Source: Stenotrophomonas nitritireducens (GTDB lineage Bacteria > Pseudomonadota > Gammaproteobacteria > Xanthomonadales > Xanthomonadaceae). From it: a stretch of 64,000 nucleotides of DNA. The notes under the pieces were generated by a model that saw only the letters and a list, made by a program, of their open reading frames with translations, was not told where the DNA came from and ran no database searches. Position numbers and translations under genes: made by a program. The DNA is taken from assembly GCF_001700965.1 (NCBI RefSeq), contig NZ_CP016756.1:3462501-3526500 (forward strand), in the 5' to 3' direction. Below are positions 34,471 through 42,564 of the stretch, one piece after another (position 1 is the stretch's first letter; every line of letters begins with the position of its first letter).

Positions 34471-34788
34471 ATGGCTTGGATCTATCTCGTGATCGCCGGT
34501 GTGCTGGAAATCGTCTGGGCGCTGGCAATGAAGCAATCCCACGGTTTCACCAAGCTGGTACCCAGCATCGTCACCCTGGTTGGCATGATTGCCAGCTTCT
34601 GGTTGCTGGCCCTGGCCATGCGCACCTTGCCGCTGGGTACCGCCTATACGATCTGGACCGGTATTGGCGCGGTGGGCGCGTTCATCATCGGCATCGTCTT
34701 TCTCGGCGAACAGATCAGCGCGATGCGTATCGGCGCGGCCGTGCTGATCGTCAGCGGCCTGGTGCTGATGAAGCTGTCCAGCAGCTGA
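34471..34788 (+). CDS. sugE: SMR-family guanidinium exporter (SugE/Gdx)
   Basis: 105 residues, four transmembrane helices. TM1 has the conserved Glu13 (LVIAGVLEIVWALAMKQSHGFT), and WTGIGAVGAFIIGIVFLGE marks TM3. Members with KQSHGF and riboswitch control export guanidinium (Gdx) rather than biocides. The riboswitch directly upstream supports that assignment strongly. It functions as an antiparallel dimer in the inner membrane, exchanging protons for guanidinium. Confidence 0.93.
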   Translation: MAWIYLVIAGVLEIVWALAMKQSHGFTKLVPSIVTLVGMIASFWLLALAMRTLPLGTAYTIWTGIGAVGAFIIGIVFLGEQISAMRIGAAVLIVSGLVLMKLSSS

Positions 34789-34796
34789 TAGCGGCT

Positions 34797-35249
34797 TCAG
34801 CCCTCGCGCAGCAGCAGCGTCATTTCGACCGCATCCAGACCCGGGCCGTGGCCATCCACCACGACCCGGGTCACGCCGAAGCCGAGCTGCGCATAGAAAG
34901 CCTGCGTGTGCTGGCTGGTGCTCAGCTCCACACGCTTCACGTTCGGGTTCTGTCTGGCCTGTTGTAAACGCGCAAGGCTCAATTGCCTGCCCAAACCCTG
35001 CCGCTGCAGGCTGCGCTCGACCATGCCCCAGCAGAAACCGGCCACACCATCTGGTCGGATCGATAACCCGCCGCAGGCGATAACGCGGCCATCTTGTTCG
35101 ATCAGCTGATAGGCGCAGTCCTGCGCATCGCGCTGTAGAAAACTCTCGAAATCGGCGCGCTCCGAAGGTGCGAAGTAGCCCGGCACATTGCTGTCGAACA
35201 ACCACATGCAGGCTTCGGCATCAGTGGATTGATAGGGACGGATCAGCAT
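34797..35249 (-). CDS. GNAT-family N-acetyltransferase
   Basis: 150 residues. The acetyl-CoA binding motif A appears as GMVERSLQRQGLGRQLSLARLQ (Q/RxxGxG/A), followed by VKRVELSTSQHTQAFYAQLGF, the usual end of the fold. The substrate is unknown. It is convergent with sugE, 8 bp apart. Confidence 0.87.
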   Translation of the reverse strand: MLIRPYQSTDAEACMWLFDSNVPGYFAPSERADFESFLQRDAQDCAYQLIEQDGRVIACGGLSIRPDGVAGFCWGMVERSLQRQGLGRQLSLARLQQARQNPNVKRVELSTSQHTQAFYAQLGFGVTRVVVDGHGPGLDAVEMTLLLREG

Positions 35250-35370
35250 GTGGCAATGAGTTTTGGCTTGGGCCTTAGCCCCTCTCCCCTTGCGGGAGAG
35301 GGGTTGGGGAGAGGGGAGCGCGAAGCGTGCTTTTACCGCCGAGTACCGCGATAAAAATCAAACATCCAAA

Positions 35371-37722
35371 TCACCGCGACATCGAATAAGGCAACTTGGC
35401 CGCATCAGCAGCCCAAGACTTGTCCGGCTCAGCCTGCATCACAAACCGCAGCTCCCCACCCGCAACAATCTCCTGGTGCGTCACATACGCCCGATCCAAC
35501 GGCCTGCCATTGAGGCTCACCGAACCAACATACGTATGCGCAGCATCCAGCCCAGTAGCAACGATGCTGAAGCGCTTGCCATCAGGCAGATTCAAGGTTG
35601 CCTGCGGCAGGAACGGCCGGCCGATGATGTACTGGTTGCTGCCCGGCGTAACCGGATAGAAACCCAGTGCGGTAAACACATACCAGGCCGACATCTGTCC
35701 GAGATCATCATTGCCGGCCAAGCCATCGGGGCGTGCGGCGTACTGCGTATCCATGATCTGCTTCAGCCGCGCCTGCGTACGCCACGGCTGCCCGGCATGC
35801 GCATACAGATAGGCGACGTGATGGCTGGGTTCGTTGCCATGCGCATACCAGCCAATCAGGCCAGTGATGTCTTCCATGTGCGCGAAGATGGACGGGTCAA
35901 CCTTGGCCTCAAACACATCGTCCAGGCGCTGCAGCAGCTTGTCGCTGCCGCCATGCGCCGCCGCCAGACCGGCAACATCCTGAGGCACATACCACGAGTA
36001 CTGCCAGGCATTGCCTTCGGTGAAGTCGGTGCCATAACCGCTGGCACTGGGATCAAACGGCTCGCGGAAACTGCCATCGCGCTTGCGCGCCCGCATGAAG
36101 CCGGTGCCCGGGTCGAAGGCATGCTTCCAGTTTGCCGCACGCTTGTTGAACTCGCTCGCCACTTCGGTCTTGCCCATGTCCTTGGCCACCTGCGCGATGG
36201 TCCAGTCGTCATAGGCATATTCCAGCGTCTTGCTGGCCGCTTCGCCTTCCTCGTCGATAGGCACATAGCCGAGCTCGCGGTACTGCGCGATGCCGTCATA
36301 CGGGCCGTAATTGGCGCTGGCGACCATCGCCTGCAAGGCCTCTTCGGTATCGTAGCCACGGATGCCTTTCATATAGGCATCAGCGATCACCGGCACCGCG
36401 TGGTAGCCGATCATGCACCAGGTCTCCAGACCGTGGAACGACCACACCGGCAGCACCCCGTAAGGGCTTTCGCGACGTGAGGCCAACAACGAATTGACGA
36501 AGTCATTGGTGCGCTGTGGCGGCTGCACGAGTGTGGCTAACGGGTGCAGGGCGCGGTAGGTGTCCCACAGCGAGAAGGTCGAATAATTGGTCCAGCCCTT
36601 GGCTTGGTGCACCGCGTTGTCCGGCCCGCGATAACGGCCATCGCTGTCCATGAACAAGGTCGGCCCGAGCAGCGTGTGATACAGCGCGGTGTAGAAGCGG
36701 GTGCGTTCGTCTGCGCTGCCCTGCGCCTCGACCGCGCCCAAGGCCTCGCTCCACTGCTGTTTCGCCGCCGCGCGCATGCCGTCGAAATCCCAACCCGGGG
36801 CTTCCGCATCGAGGTTGGCAATCGCGCCTTCCTCGCTGACCGGCGAAATCGCTACCTTTACCAGCAAGGGCTTGCCAGCCTCCGGCGCGACATCAAAGGC
36901 AGCAACCAATTGCCGGCCCTCGATCTGCGCGCGCTGCGCCGGGTCTTTCTCGCCCGGCGGCGGGAAACCTTTGTAGGCGACATCCTGCTCGGTGTCGTGC
37001 AGTTGATGGCCGCTGAGCGGCTGCGAAAAACGCATGGCGAAATACAGCTGCCGGCCCGGCGCCCAACCGCGCGTCTCGCGGAAGCCGGTGATCGTGCCAT
37101 TCGGCCGCACCCGTACACGCGACCACAGGATCTTGCCCGGGTAGTCATACATGCTGGTACGCAGATCCAGCACGACATGCGCCGGTTTGCCGGCCGGGAA
37201 GCTGTAGCGGTGCATGCCCACGCGCGCGCTGGCGGTGAGCTCGGCGCGCACTTTGTAGTCGTCCAAGGTCACCGCGTAATAGCCCGGCTGCGCGGTCTCG
37301 CTGGCATGGCTGAAACGTGAGGTATAGCCGCTCAAGGGTTGATCCGGATTGCCGCGCTCCAGCTTCAACGCGCCGGTAGTCGGCATCAGCAGCAGGTCAC
37401 CCAGATCCGAGTGGCCGGTGCCGGAGAAGTGCGTATGCGAGAAGCCGACTATCGTGCTGTCGTCATAGCGATAGCCGGCCGCCCAGCCATAACCGTCCTT
37501 GCGCGACTGGATGCGGGTATCGGGCGAAAGCTGGACCATGCCGTACGGAACGGCCGCACCCGGATAGGTATGGCCTTCGCCGCCGGTACCGATGAAGGGG
37601 TTCACGGCGGCGTAGGCGGCTTCGTTGGCGGCGGGTGAGGCCGCCATTGCCGAAGACGGCGCCAGGGATGAGGTTGCTACGGTTGCTGCAAGTACCAACA
37701 GGGTCGCGCCAAACTGCTTCAT
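35371..37722 (-). CDS. GH92 family alpha-1,2-mannosidase, secreted
   Basis: 783 residues from ATG 37722 (AAGGTG at good spacing); a longer frame upstream lacks a signal. The signal peptide ends near SSAMAAS. GH92 marks: VNPFIGTGGEGHTYPGA at the start, FSHTHFSGTGHSDLGD, GWTNYSTFSLWDTYRALHPL, NEPSHHVAYLYAHAG and GNDDLGQMSAWYVFTALGFYP, which holds the acidic catalytic pair of the family. These calcium-dependent enzymes remove mannose from N-glycans or mannans, likely in the periplasm. There is no sugar transporter or regulator nearby, so it appears to be a stand-alone gene. Confidence 0.92.
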   Translation of the reverse strand: MKQFGATLLVLAATVATSSLAPSSAMAASPAANEAAYAAVNPFIGTGGEGHTYPGAAVPYGMVQLSPDTRIQSRKDGYGWAAGYRYDDSTIVGFSHTHFSGTGHSDLGDLLLMPTTGALKLERGNPDQPLSGYTSRFSHASETAQPGYYAVTLDDYKVRAELTASARVGMHRYSFPAGKPAHVVLDLRTSMYDYPGKILWSRVRVRPNGTITGFRETRGWAPGRQLYFAMRFSQPLSGHQLHDTEQDVAYKGFPPPGEKDPAQRAQIEGRQLVAAFDVAPEAGKPLLVKVAISPVSEEGAIANLDAEAPGWDFDGMRAAAKQQWSEALGAVEAQGSADERTRFYTALYHTLLGPTLFMDSDGRYRGPDNAVHQAKGWTNYSTFSLWDTYRALHPLATLVQPPQRTNDFVNSLLASRRESPYGVLPVWSFHGLETWCMIGYHAVPVIADAYMKGIRGYDTEEALQAMVASANYGPYDGIAQYRELGYVPIDEEGEAASKTLEYAYDDWTIAQVAKDMGKTEVASEFNKRAANWKHAFDPGTGFMRARKRDGSFREPFDPSASGYGTDFTEGNAWQYSWYVPQDVAGLAAAHGGSDKLLQRLDDVFEAKVDPSIFAHMEDITGLIGWYAHGNEPSHHVAYLYAHAGQPWRTQARLKQIMDTQYAARPDGLAGNDDLGQMSAWYVFTALGFYPVTPGSNQYIIGRPFLPQATLNLPDGKRFSIVATGLDAAHTYVGSVSLNGRPLDRAYVTHQEIVAGGELRFVMQAEPDKSWAADAAKLPYSMSR

Positions 37723-37907
37723 CCCGCACCTTTTGGATCGGTCTAATATTGAGAAATTAGCATGTCGATGGAGGATTTGGCGGGCCATCGGCTCTGTCGA
37801 GCCCAATTCACTGCTTTGCCCGCCCGGCCGCGGCACGGTGTTTTCCGATGGCGATGTGCTGGCTGAACCTGACGCTCTTGCGGGTTTGTCGCGTGGAAAG
37901 TGTGGAT

Positions 37908-37918
37908 ATACAATGTAT
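37908..37918. promoter_or_regulatory. Putative mazE operator/promoter
   Basis: ATACAATGTAT, an inverted repeat with 4-bp arms, lies 20 bp upstream of mazE inside the promoter region (GATATACAATGT looks like a -10). AbrB/MazE-type antitoxins bind such short palindromes in their own promoters. Confidence 0.45.
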
Positions 37919-37937
37919 CTACATTTCTGGAGGCAGC

Positions 37938-38195
37938 ATGCACGCCAAAATTCAGCGTTGGGGCAATAGCGCAGCCGTGCGCCTGCCTGCGTCCATTCTC
38001 AAAGCCATGGATCTGGGCAGTGGTGACACGCTCGAGATTGGCGTCGAAGACGGCACGTTGATCCTGACGCCGGTCAAGGTGCGGCCCCGCTATCAGTTGT
38101 CGGAGTTGCTGGCGCAGTGTGATTTGAGCGCCCCGCAGGACGAAGAGCTGTCTGCCTGGAACAGCAGCAAGCCGGTAGGGAACGAAGCGTGGTGA
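37938..38195 (+). CDS. mazE: MazE/AbrB-type antitoxin
   Basis: 85 residues after a GGAGGCAGC site. The swapped-hairpin AbrB fold shows as IQRWGNSAAVRLPASILKAMDLGSGDTLEIGVEDGTLILTPV; the acidic tail (QDEELSAWNSS) is the usual part that blocks the toxin. The stop overlaps the toxin gene start by 7 bases, so toxin translation is coupled to it. Confidence 0.9.
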   Translation: MHAKIQRWGNSAAVRLPASILKAMDLGSGDTLEIGVEDGTLILTPVKVRPRYQLSELLAQCDLSAPQDEELSAWNSSKPVGNEAW

Positions 38196-38551
38196 GTCGC
38201 CCGCGATTTGATCGCGGCGACATCATCCGGGTTCAGCTCAACCCCAGCGCAGGCCAGGAAATGCAGGGCGACATGCGTCCGGCGCTTGTCCTGAGTCCGG
38301 CGCCATTCAACGGCACGGGCTTGGCGATCGTTGCCCCGATCACACAGGGCGGAATGGTGGGGCGAAATGCGGGGTTCGCGGTTTCGCTGTCAGCGACGGG
38401 CACCGAGACGCAGGGCGTGGTCCTGGTCAACCACCTGCGAAGCATGGATTTGAGCGCGCGCGGTGCACGAAAGGTGGAGCGAGCGCCTGCCAGTGTTGTG
38501 GATGAGGCGTTGGCGAAGGTGGCTACGTTTCTTGGGGAATCGGTGGAGTGA
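38189..38551 (+). CDS. mazF: MazF/PemK-type mRNA endoribonuclease toxin
   Basis: 120 residues starting at GTG 38189 or GTG 38192. FDRGDIIRVQLNPSAGQEMQGDMRPALVLSP is the MazF N-terminal barrel with the catalytic-site Arg, then LAIVAPITQG, and a later VVLVNHLRSMDLSAR. It cleaves single-stranded RNA at short motifs when unbound by MazE. The pair stands directly beside the att-like repeat at 38725, so it may stabilise the neighbouring island. Confidence 0.9.
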   Translation: MVSRPRFDRGDIIRVQLNPSAGQEMQGDMRPALVLSPAPFNGTGLAIVAPITQGGMVGRNAGFAVSLSATGTETQGVVLVNHLRSMDLSARGARKVERAPASVVDEALAKVATFLGESVE

Positions 38552-38683
38552 ACTTGAAGATGCTGCGGGTATTGAGGTTGCCGGCGGCTCAAGAAACGAG
38601 CGGCGCAATCCCATCGAAAGTGATTCTGTCGATTCTCTGAACTTGGCCATGGAAATTGTTTCGCTGGCTAACAGTTAGCAGGG

Positions 38684-38722
38684 AAAAGCAAAGGCCACCC
38701 GATGGGTGGCCTTTGCTTTTTT
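38684..38722. terminator. Bidirectional terminator beside the att-like repeat
   Basis: Perfect stem AAAAGCAAAGGCCACCC / GGGTGGCCTTTGCTTTT with a GATG loop and T-run on both strands. It ends mazF transcription. On the minus strand it sits behind the tRNA-Ser 3'-end copy, as a tRNA terminator would. Confidence 0.8.
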
Positions 38723-38724
38723 AT

Positions 38725-38744
38725 CTGGTGGAGAGAGGGGGAGT
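38725..38744 (-). repeat. Distal tRNA-Ser 3'-end copy (att-like)
   Basis: CTGGTGGAGAGAGGGGGAGT differs by two positions from the 20-bp tRNA-Ser(GGA) 3' segment CTGGCGGAGAGAGGGGGATT (42332-42351), in the same orientation. It marks the left border of the 3.6-kb accessory block. Confidence 0.7.
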
Positions 38745-38939
38745 CGACAGGGCGAGCAGTTCTGCGACGTGAACGGGAAGCTGCAAGGCGTCATCCTCGC
38801 CGAACGCAAAGCCCTCGCGGCCAACAACGAATTCATCCGGGGCAAGGGCGACGCCCTCGTGAACCTATCCAATACGCTGGCCGAGCGCGCGCTTGCCGTC
38901 GCCTCCGGCGAAGACGACGACCAGGAGGATGCGGCATGA
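38745..38939 (+). pseudogene. 5'-truncated phage-like gene fragment
   Basis: The frame enters from the att repeat and reads GKLQGVILAERKALAANNEFIRGKGDALVNLSNTLAERALAVASGEDDDQEDAA to TGA 38939. It looks like the C-terminus of a helical protein whose beginning was lost at the integration border. Third-codon GC is very high. The stop overlaps the next ATG. I do not recognise the family. Confidence 0.45.
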
Positions 38940-39073
38940 AAAACTCCATGATGCCCGGGGCCGTTCCGAACGTCCGCAAGGCGAAGGCCGTCCACGAAAC
39001 GAAGCAGGCCGCGCGCAACGCGACGGCCAACAAGATGAAGACGCGCGCGGCGACGACTCGCCGCGGCGGCTGA
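38936..39073 (+). CDS. Small basic protein, 45 aa
   Basis: ATG 38936 overlaps the preceding stop by 4 bases and has GGAGG seven bases upstream (CCAGGAGGATGCGGC). The product is Lys/Arg/Ala-rich (VRKAKAVHETKQAARNATANKMKTR), so it may bind nucleic acid. Unknown family; probably from the same phage-like unit. Confidence 0.5.
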   Translation: MKNSMMPGAVPNVRKAKAVHETKQAARNATANKMKTRAATTRRGG

Positions 39074-39091
39074 CCGGATCGGGGCCGTCCG

Positions 39092-39526
39092 GTGGTGGAG
39101 CGTGCCGCCGCCCTCTCCCTGCCGGATGGCCCTGACCAATCAGCAACCCACGGTACGGACGGTGACGGGGCGAACGCACCGGGGGAAGCTGTCTCTAAAC
39201 AGGCGACGGTGAACCGCGCCGCGATAGCCCGCCTACGGGCTAATCTCGACTACCGCGCGCGTATGTCCGCGCAGATGAAGGCGCGCTGGGTGGACCCCGC
39301 CTACCGGGAGCGCCCGGGGCTTCCACCGCGACGAACGCACCTACCGCTGGCAGCACGTCGCGTCCGGGCGGGGCGTCTCCGGACCAAGCTCGAAATGCGG
39401 GAGGAGGAGGGCCTGCGGCCCGATTCTCTGGATAACCTCGTGTCTGGGCGCATTCAGACCTCACGGGGCTGGCGGCTCGCGCCGCGGCGCGTGCTGGGCG
39501 AGAGTCCGGGTTGGATCTTTCCGTAG
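39092..39526 (+). CDS. Hypothetical protein, 144 aa, possibly frameshifted
   Basis: GTG 39092 start. Around residues 48-70, LRANLDYRARMSAQMKARWVDPAYRER resembles the NUMOD3-type modules found in phage homing endonucleases. After 39310 the composition becomes Arg/Pro/Leu-rich, and an alternative frame (FHRDERTYRWQHVASG) looks more protein-like, so a frameshift near 39310 is likely. GC content is much higher than that of the next two genes. Confidence 0.35.
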   Translation: MVERAAALSLPDGPDQSATHGTDGDGANAPGEAVSKQATVNRAAIARLRANLDYRARMSAQMKARWVDPAYRERPGLPPRRTHLPLAARRVRAGRLRTKLEMREEEGLRPDSLDNLVSGRIQTSRGWRLAPRRVLGESPGWIFP

Positions 39527-39550
39527 CTTCGCTAGGTCGAACGCTCCCTA

Positions 39551-40720
39551 CTATGGGTATGCGGTGCGGAGTGCTTCTTTGTGTTCTTCGCTCATTCGAC
39601 TCTCAATCTCATCTAACCACGCATGGAATTCATCGAGATTCGACAAGCTAAAGACTTTGACCCCAAACCTCGCCTCTAAGTCAATCCGCGGATCACTCAT
39701 CATTCCGGCCATTGGCCTATCCATCGCTATCGCGTCGCAGTACGGCGCATAGTGGGCGATATGGTCTAAGTCATAGAAAAATCCACCGACCGCCTCGGTG
39801 GCCCGGTCACTATTCGCGTAGGCTCCATTTTTGACATTGTGTTTGAGAAGCGCGCAAGCCCGCGAATGGATGTACTGATACGGTAATGCAGCAAAGTTTG
39901 GAGTGGTGAAGAATTCAGCGCACTTCCTAAACTGCTCGATAACGTCCATGTTTTCTGGCAGGTAGTGGCGCATTCTCTCTATGACCATCGAGAATATCGG
40001 TGCGGTGAACATGGCCTCGATGTCTCCGCTACCGACCCGAGCTACATAGTTTGCATAGGAGTCCCGATATATCTTGGCGATAGACGCCAACTCCGCGGCT
40101 ACGTCGTGTTCAAACGTGGATTGCGATTGGCGCCAATCATCAAATAAGGCAACCAAAGCGCGGGTTGACTGTTCCTTCTTTTCCCGCAGTTCGTTGCCGT
40201 CCCCGAGTGAGCGGCGAATGTCCACAAACAGGTAGTTGTCCCAGTTGTGGACTCCTGCAGTCAACGCTTCCTTTTGTTGGGGAACATAGTCCGGTCCCGC
40301 ACCTTCCAGCCATGCCTTAAAACCCTGCATTATTTGGGTTTGCTCTACTTCGTAGCCCGTGTTGAATTTGTGGCCCCTGCTCGTTCGCTTTATGAATTCG
40401 ACCAATTCCGCGCCTCGCGCCCACTGAACGGCCTCGGCCTCGTGCGCAAATGATCTTGGCGAGGTAAGGACCTGATAGGCGGAAAGCCTTTGGATCTTTG
40501 CTGCCAACTCGACAAAGCGTGGATCACCGCCGCGGAAAGCTCCACTGAAAAATGGTTGATCTAGGTATACGACCCGCTTCCGAGTCGCGGGGAGCGGAAC
40601 GCGAACCGAGTAGTCACACCGACCACACCCGCGGAGGACGAAGTCTGGGAGTACCATCACGTTTCCGAAGCGTTCGTATCCGCACCCCGGGCAGTTGCCG
40701 AGCACATGGGTAACTATCAA
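39551..40720 (-). CDS. Zinc-ribbon protein with possible PIN-like nuclease domain, 389 aa
   Basis: TTG start at 40720 with GGGG upstream. Cys10-x2-Cys13 and Cys32-x2-Cys35 form a zinc ribbon. Directly after it, VVYLDQPFFSGAF (Asp54) has the look of the first strand of PIN-like proteins, with SPRSFAHEAE following. A late segment, FYDLDHIAHYAPYCDAIAMDRPMAGMM (residues about 313-340), has the Asp and PYCDAxxxD pattern of the PIN C-terminal acidic residues. The middle is helical. A metal-dependent RNase or DNase role is therefore plausible but unproven. It is divergent from an unknown gene 136 bp away, inside a tRNA-bounded island. Confidence 0.55.
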   Translation of the reverse strand: MIVTHVLGNCPGCGYERFGNVMVLPDFVLRGCGRCDYSVRVPLPATRKRVVYLDQPFFSGAFRGGDPRFVELAAKIQRLSAYQVLTSPRSFAHEAEAVQWARGAELVEFIKRTSRGHKFNTGYEVEQTQIMQGFKAWLEGAGPDYVPQQKEALTAGVHNWDNYLFVDIRRSLGDGNELREKKEQSTRALVALFDDWRQSQSTFEHDVAAELASIAKIYRDSYANYVARVGSGDIEAMFTAPIFSMVIERMRHYLPENMDVIEQFRKCAEFFTTPNFAALPYQYIHSRACALLKHNVKNGAYANSDRATEAVGGFFYDLDHIAHYAPYCDAIAMDRPMAGMMSDPRIDLEARFGVKVFSLSNLDEFHAWLDEIESRMSEEHKEALRTAYP

Positions 40721-40856
40721 TTTGTCCCCTACGATTATCCCCTAATCGATTCGCAAGGTATCGCAGTCGAATAGACAGCGATACCCCGCGTACCGGTGAC
40801 AGGCAGGTGCACAAGGAATAGGCCACCCTTACGGGGCAGCTTGCTATGCTGCCCGC

Positions 40857-41633
40857 GTGACTATCACTCCCTGCTCTACCTTCGACCTTTCCTTGCTCCA
40901 AGCTATAAGCGATTGGCAGCGCGGCGACGAAAACCGTGAGCGTGGTGGACTACTTGGGCGAGCATTGAAGGCAGCTTGCGTGAGTCTTTCCCCACGGTTT
41001 AAGGCGTGCGACGCCCTGTGCTCTCGCCGCATAAAGCTCGACGTACCCGGTCAGTGGAAATTACTTGCCGAGGATGAGCTTGGTGAGAAGATTTCATCAT
41101 GGACGATTGGCCTTGATGTGGCCCAAGGAATGAAAGACGGGATTCCTGACGAAGGGAACACCGAATCAATGCGCGCAACGATTTTCCAGATCGTTCCGCC
41201 ACCTGGTAGCGTCATCGTGAATTTGGCAGCGTTGTACGCCGACAGGCAATTTTGCGAGGCCATGCAAAGCCGCTTCGCTGAAATTCCCAGTTTCGATGAT
41301 GGTGCTGGAAGTTATTGGGACATTGAGCAAGAAGTGGTGCTTGAAATCGACACTGTGGAGCAAGCCGACATCTACTCGATGGGTGGCGAATCCTCTGACT
41401 TCGATACGCTGATGCTGGTCACTGCGTTCCTCGCATTTGGTCCTGACATGACAAAGGCGCAATGGGACGAATTCCGCAACCGGGCGGAATCGTTACGACA
41501 CGAGGCCGGAAAGCGATGGCTTGACCCCGACGCATTCCGGCGCTCCCTCGCTCGGGTGCAACAACACGTCCCGCGCTTGCTGGAAAAGAAACGCGCCCAA
41601 GACGCGGCGAAAGCAACGCAGCGCGTAGATTGA
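40857..41633 (+). CDS. Unrecognised protein, 258 aa
   Basis: GTG 40857 start (MTITPCSTFDLSLLQAISDWQRGDENRERGGLLG). Soluble, acidic, mixed alpha/beta with no motif I know. A C-terminal helical tail is rich in Arg/Lys/Glu (VPRLLEKKRAQDAAKATQRVD). It is transcribed divergently from the zinc-ribbon/PIN-like gene, with a shared 136-bp control region. Both lie between tRNA-Ser att copies, so they probably arrived together and may work as a pair. Confidence 0.6.
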   Translation: MTITPCSTFDLSLLQAISDWQRGDENRERGGLLGRALKAACVSLSPRFKACDALCSRRIKLDVPGQWKLLAEDELGEKISSWTIGLDVAQGMKDGIPDEGNTESMRATIFQIVPPPGSVIVNLAALYADRQFCEAMQSRFAEIPSFDDGAGSYWDIEQEVVLEIDTVEQADIYSMGGESSDFDTLMLVTAFLAFGPDMTKAQWDEFRNRAESLRHEAGKRWLDPDAFRRSLARVQQHVPRLLEKKRAQDAAKATQRVD

Positions 41634-41674
41634 AACAGCGAAAAAGGCATACCTTTTCGGCACGGCCTCCTGCG

Positions 41675-41977
41675 TTAGAACTCCGGCAGGTTTTCGAGGT
41701 TGTCCCGCGCCTGTCCGTTGTCCACGGTCCTGATGTATTCGACCCCGTTGACCTTGATGATGTAGACCAGCTGACCTTTCTGCCAATTGCCGCCGCTCGA
41801 AATGATGGTGACGAAGGTGTGTCCGTCCTTGATCGCTTTGACGATGGTCGCCCGCTCATACTCGGCCGCAGCACCAATCGTGTCTCCGTTATCCGGATGC
41901 GCCCGTACGCGGTCGATGTGCGTATGTGCTGCGTTGTACCGGACGGCCGAAATGCCGTAATCCGCCCACTTAGCCAT
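41675..41977 (-). CDS. DUF3892 domain-containing protein
   Basis: 100 residues from ATG 41977 with GGAGG eight bases upstream. The sequence KWADYGISAVRYNAAHTHIDRVRAHPDNGD, then GHTFVTIISSGGNWQKGQLVYIIKVNGVEYIRTVDNGQARDNLENLPEF, fits DUF3892, a small beta-rich family of unknown function common in accessory regions. The longer frame to 42028 has no ribosome site. It is convergent with the unknown gene to its left. Confidence 0.7.
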   Translation of the reverse strand: MAKWADYGISAVRYNAAHTHIDRVRAHPDNGDTIGAAAEYERATIVKAIKDGHTFVTIISSGGNWQKGQLVYIIKVNGVEYIRTVDNGQARDNLENLPEF

Positions 41978-42045
41978 GTTGCCTCCTACGTTGGTTGGTA
42001 GGCATGTTGTAGAGGGATGGCGTCTCACCGGCTGCGACAGGAAAC

Positions 42046-42072
42046 AAAAAGGCCACCCTTTCGGGTGGCCTT
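42046..42072. terminator. Rho-independent terminator
   Basis: Stem AAGGCCACCC / GGGTGGCCTT with a short TTTC loop, A-run before it and pyrimidines after it. Very like the terminator at 38684-38722, consistent with repeated capture of the same tRNA-downstream sequence. Confidence 0.6.
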
Positions 42073-42164
42073 CTCGCCTACATACCCCAGCACATCAAGC
42101 GTAGTAGGTCTTTTAGTAGGGTAGTTCCGGAACTGCTTGGCCGAAGCCACTACCTACTGGATAA

Positions 42165-42184
42165 CTGGCGGAGAGAGGGGGATT
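42165..42184 (-). repeat. Second tRNA-Ser 3'-end copy (att-like)
   Basis: CTGGCGGAGAGAGGGGGATT is identical over 20 bp to the 3' end of the intact tRNA-Ser at 42332-42351 and in the same orientation. The rest of a tRNA is absent. It is 148 bp from the real gene, so the space between them (42185-42331) is a short remnant, not a full element. Confidence 0.8.
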
Positions 42185-42290
42185 GATTCGGTGCTGCGCA
42201 CCTTCACCCTTCGGGCGGCTGCGCCGTCCCACCGGCTGCGCCGGCGGTCGAACCCGTTGGAGTTCTCATCGCCCATGCTTTCCGTCCAAT

Positions 42291-42329
42291 AACTGAAAAA
42301 GCCGCCCACAAGGGGCGGCTTTTTCAGTT
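42291..42329 (-). terminator. Terminator of tRNA-Ser
   Basis: Perfect palindrome AACTGAAAAAGCCGCCC / mirrored GGGCGGCTTTTTCAGTT around the short loop, 4 bp beyond the CCA end of tRNA-Ser. No gene is seen between here and 42184. Confidence 0.85.
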
Positions 42330-42332
42330 ATC

Positions 42333-42425
42333 TGGCGGAGAGAGGGGGATTCGAACCCCCGAAGCGCGGTTTAGACGCTTACACACTTTCCAGGCGTGCT
42401 CCTTCAACCACTCGGACACCTCTCC
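42333..42425 (-). tRNA. tRNA-Ser (anticodon GGA)
   Basis: 93 nt on the minus strand with encoded CCA. The 5' GGAGAGG pairs with TCTCTCC, the D-arm is GTGTCCGAGTGGTTGAAGG, the anticodon loop CTGGAAA gives GGA, a long class-II variable arm (AGCGTCTAAACCGCGCTTCG region) follows, and the T-arm is GGGTTCGAATCCCC. The gene is intact even though its 3' end is repeated twice downstream, as expected for a tRNA used as an integration target. Confidence 0.95.
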
Positions 42426-42564
42426 GGATCCTGCCGCGCTAATGCCTCGGCAGGGGCGTGGATTCTATAGGGACTGGCGGCCGTTCACAAGCACCCCCTG
42501 AACAGGGTGCTGGTGGGCAGGCCGGCCATGGCACAATGGGGCTTCAGATGAAGACGGTTGCCTG

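Noticed and set aside
42165..42184. A second tRNA-Ser gene
   Set aside because: Only the acceptor 3' strand and CCA are present; no T-arm, anticodon arm or D-arm precede it.
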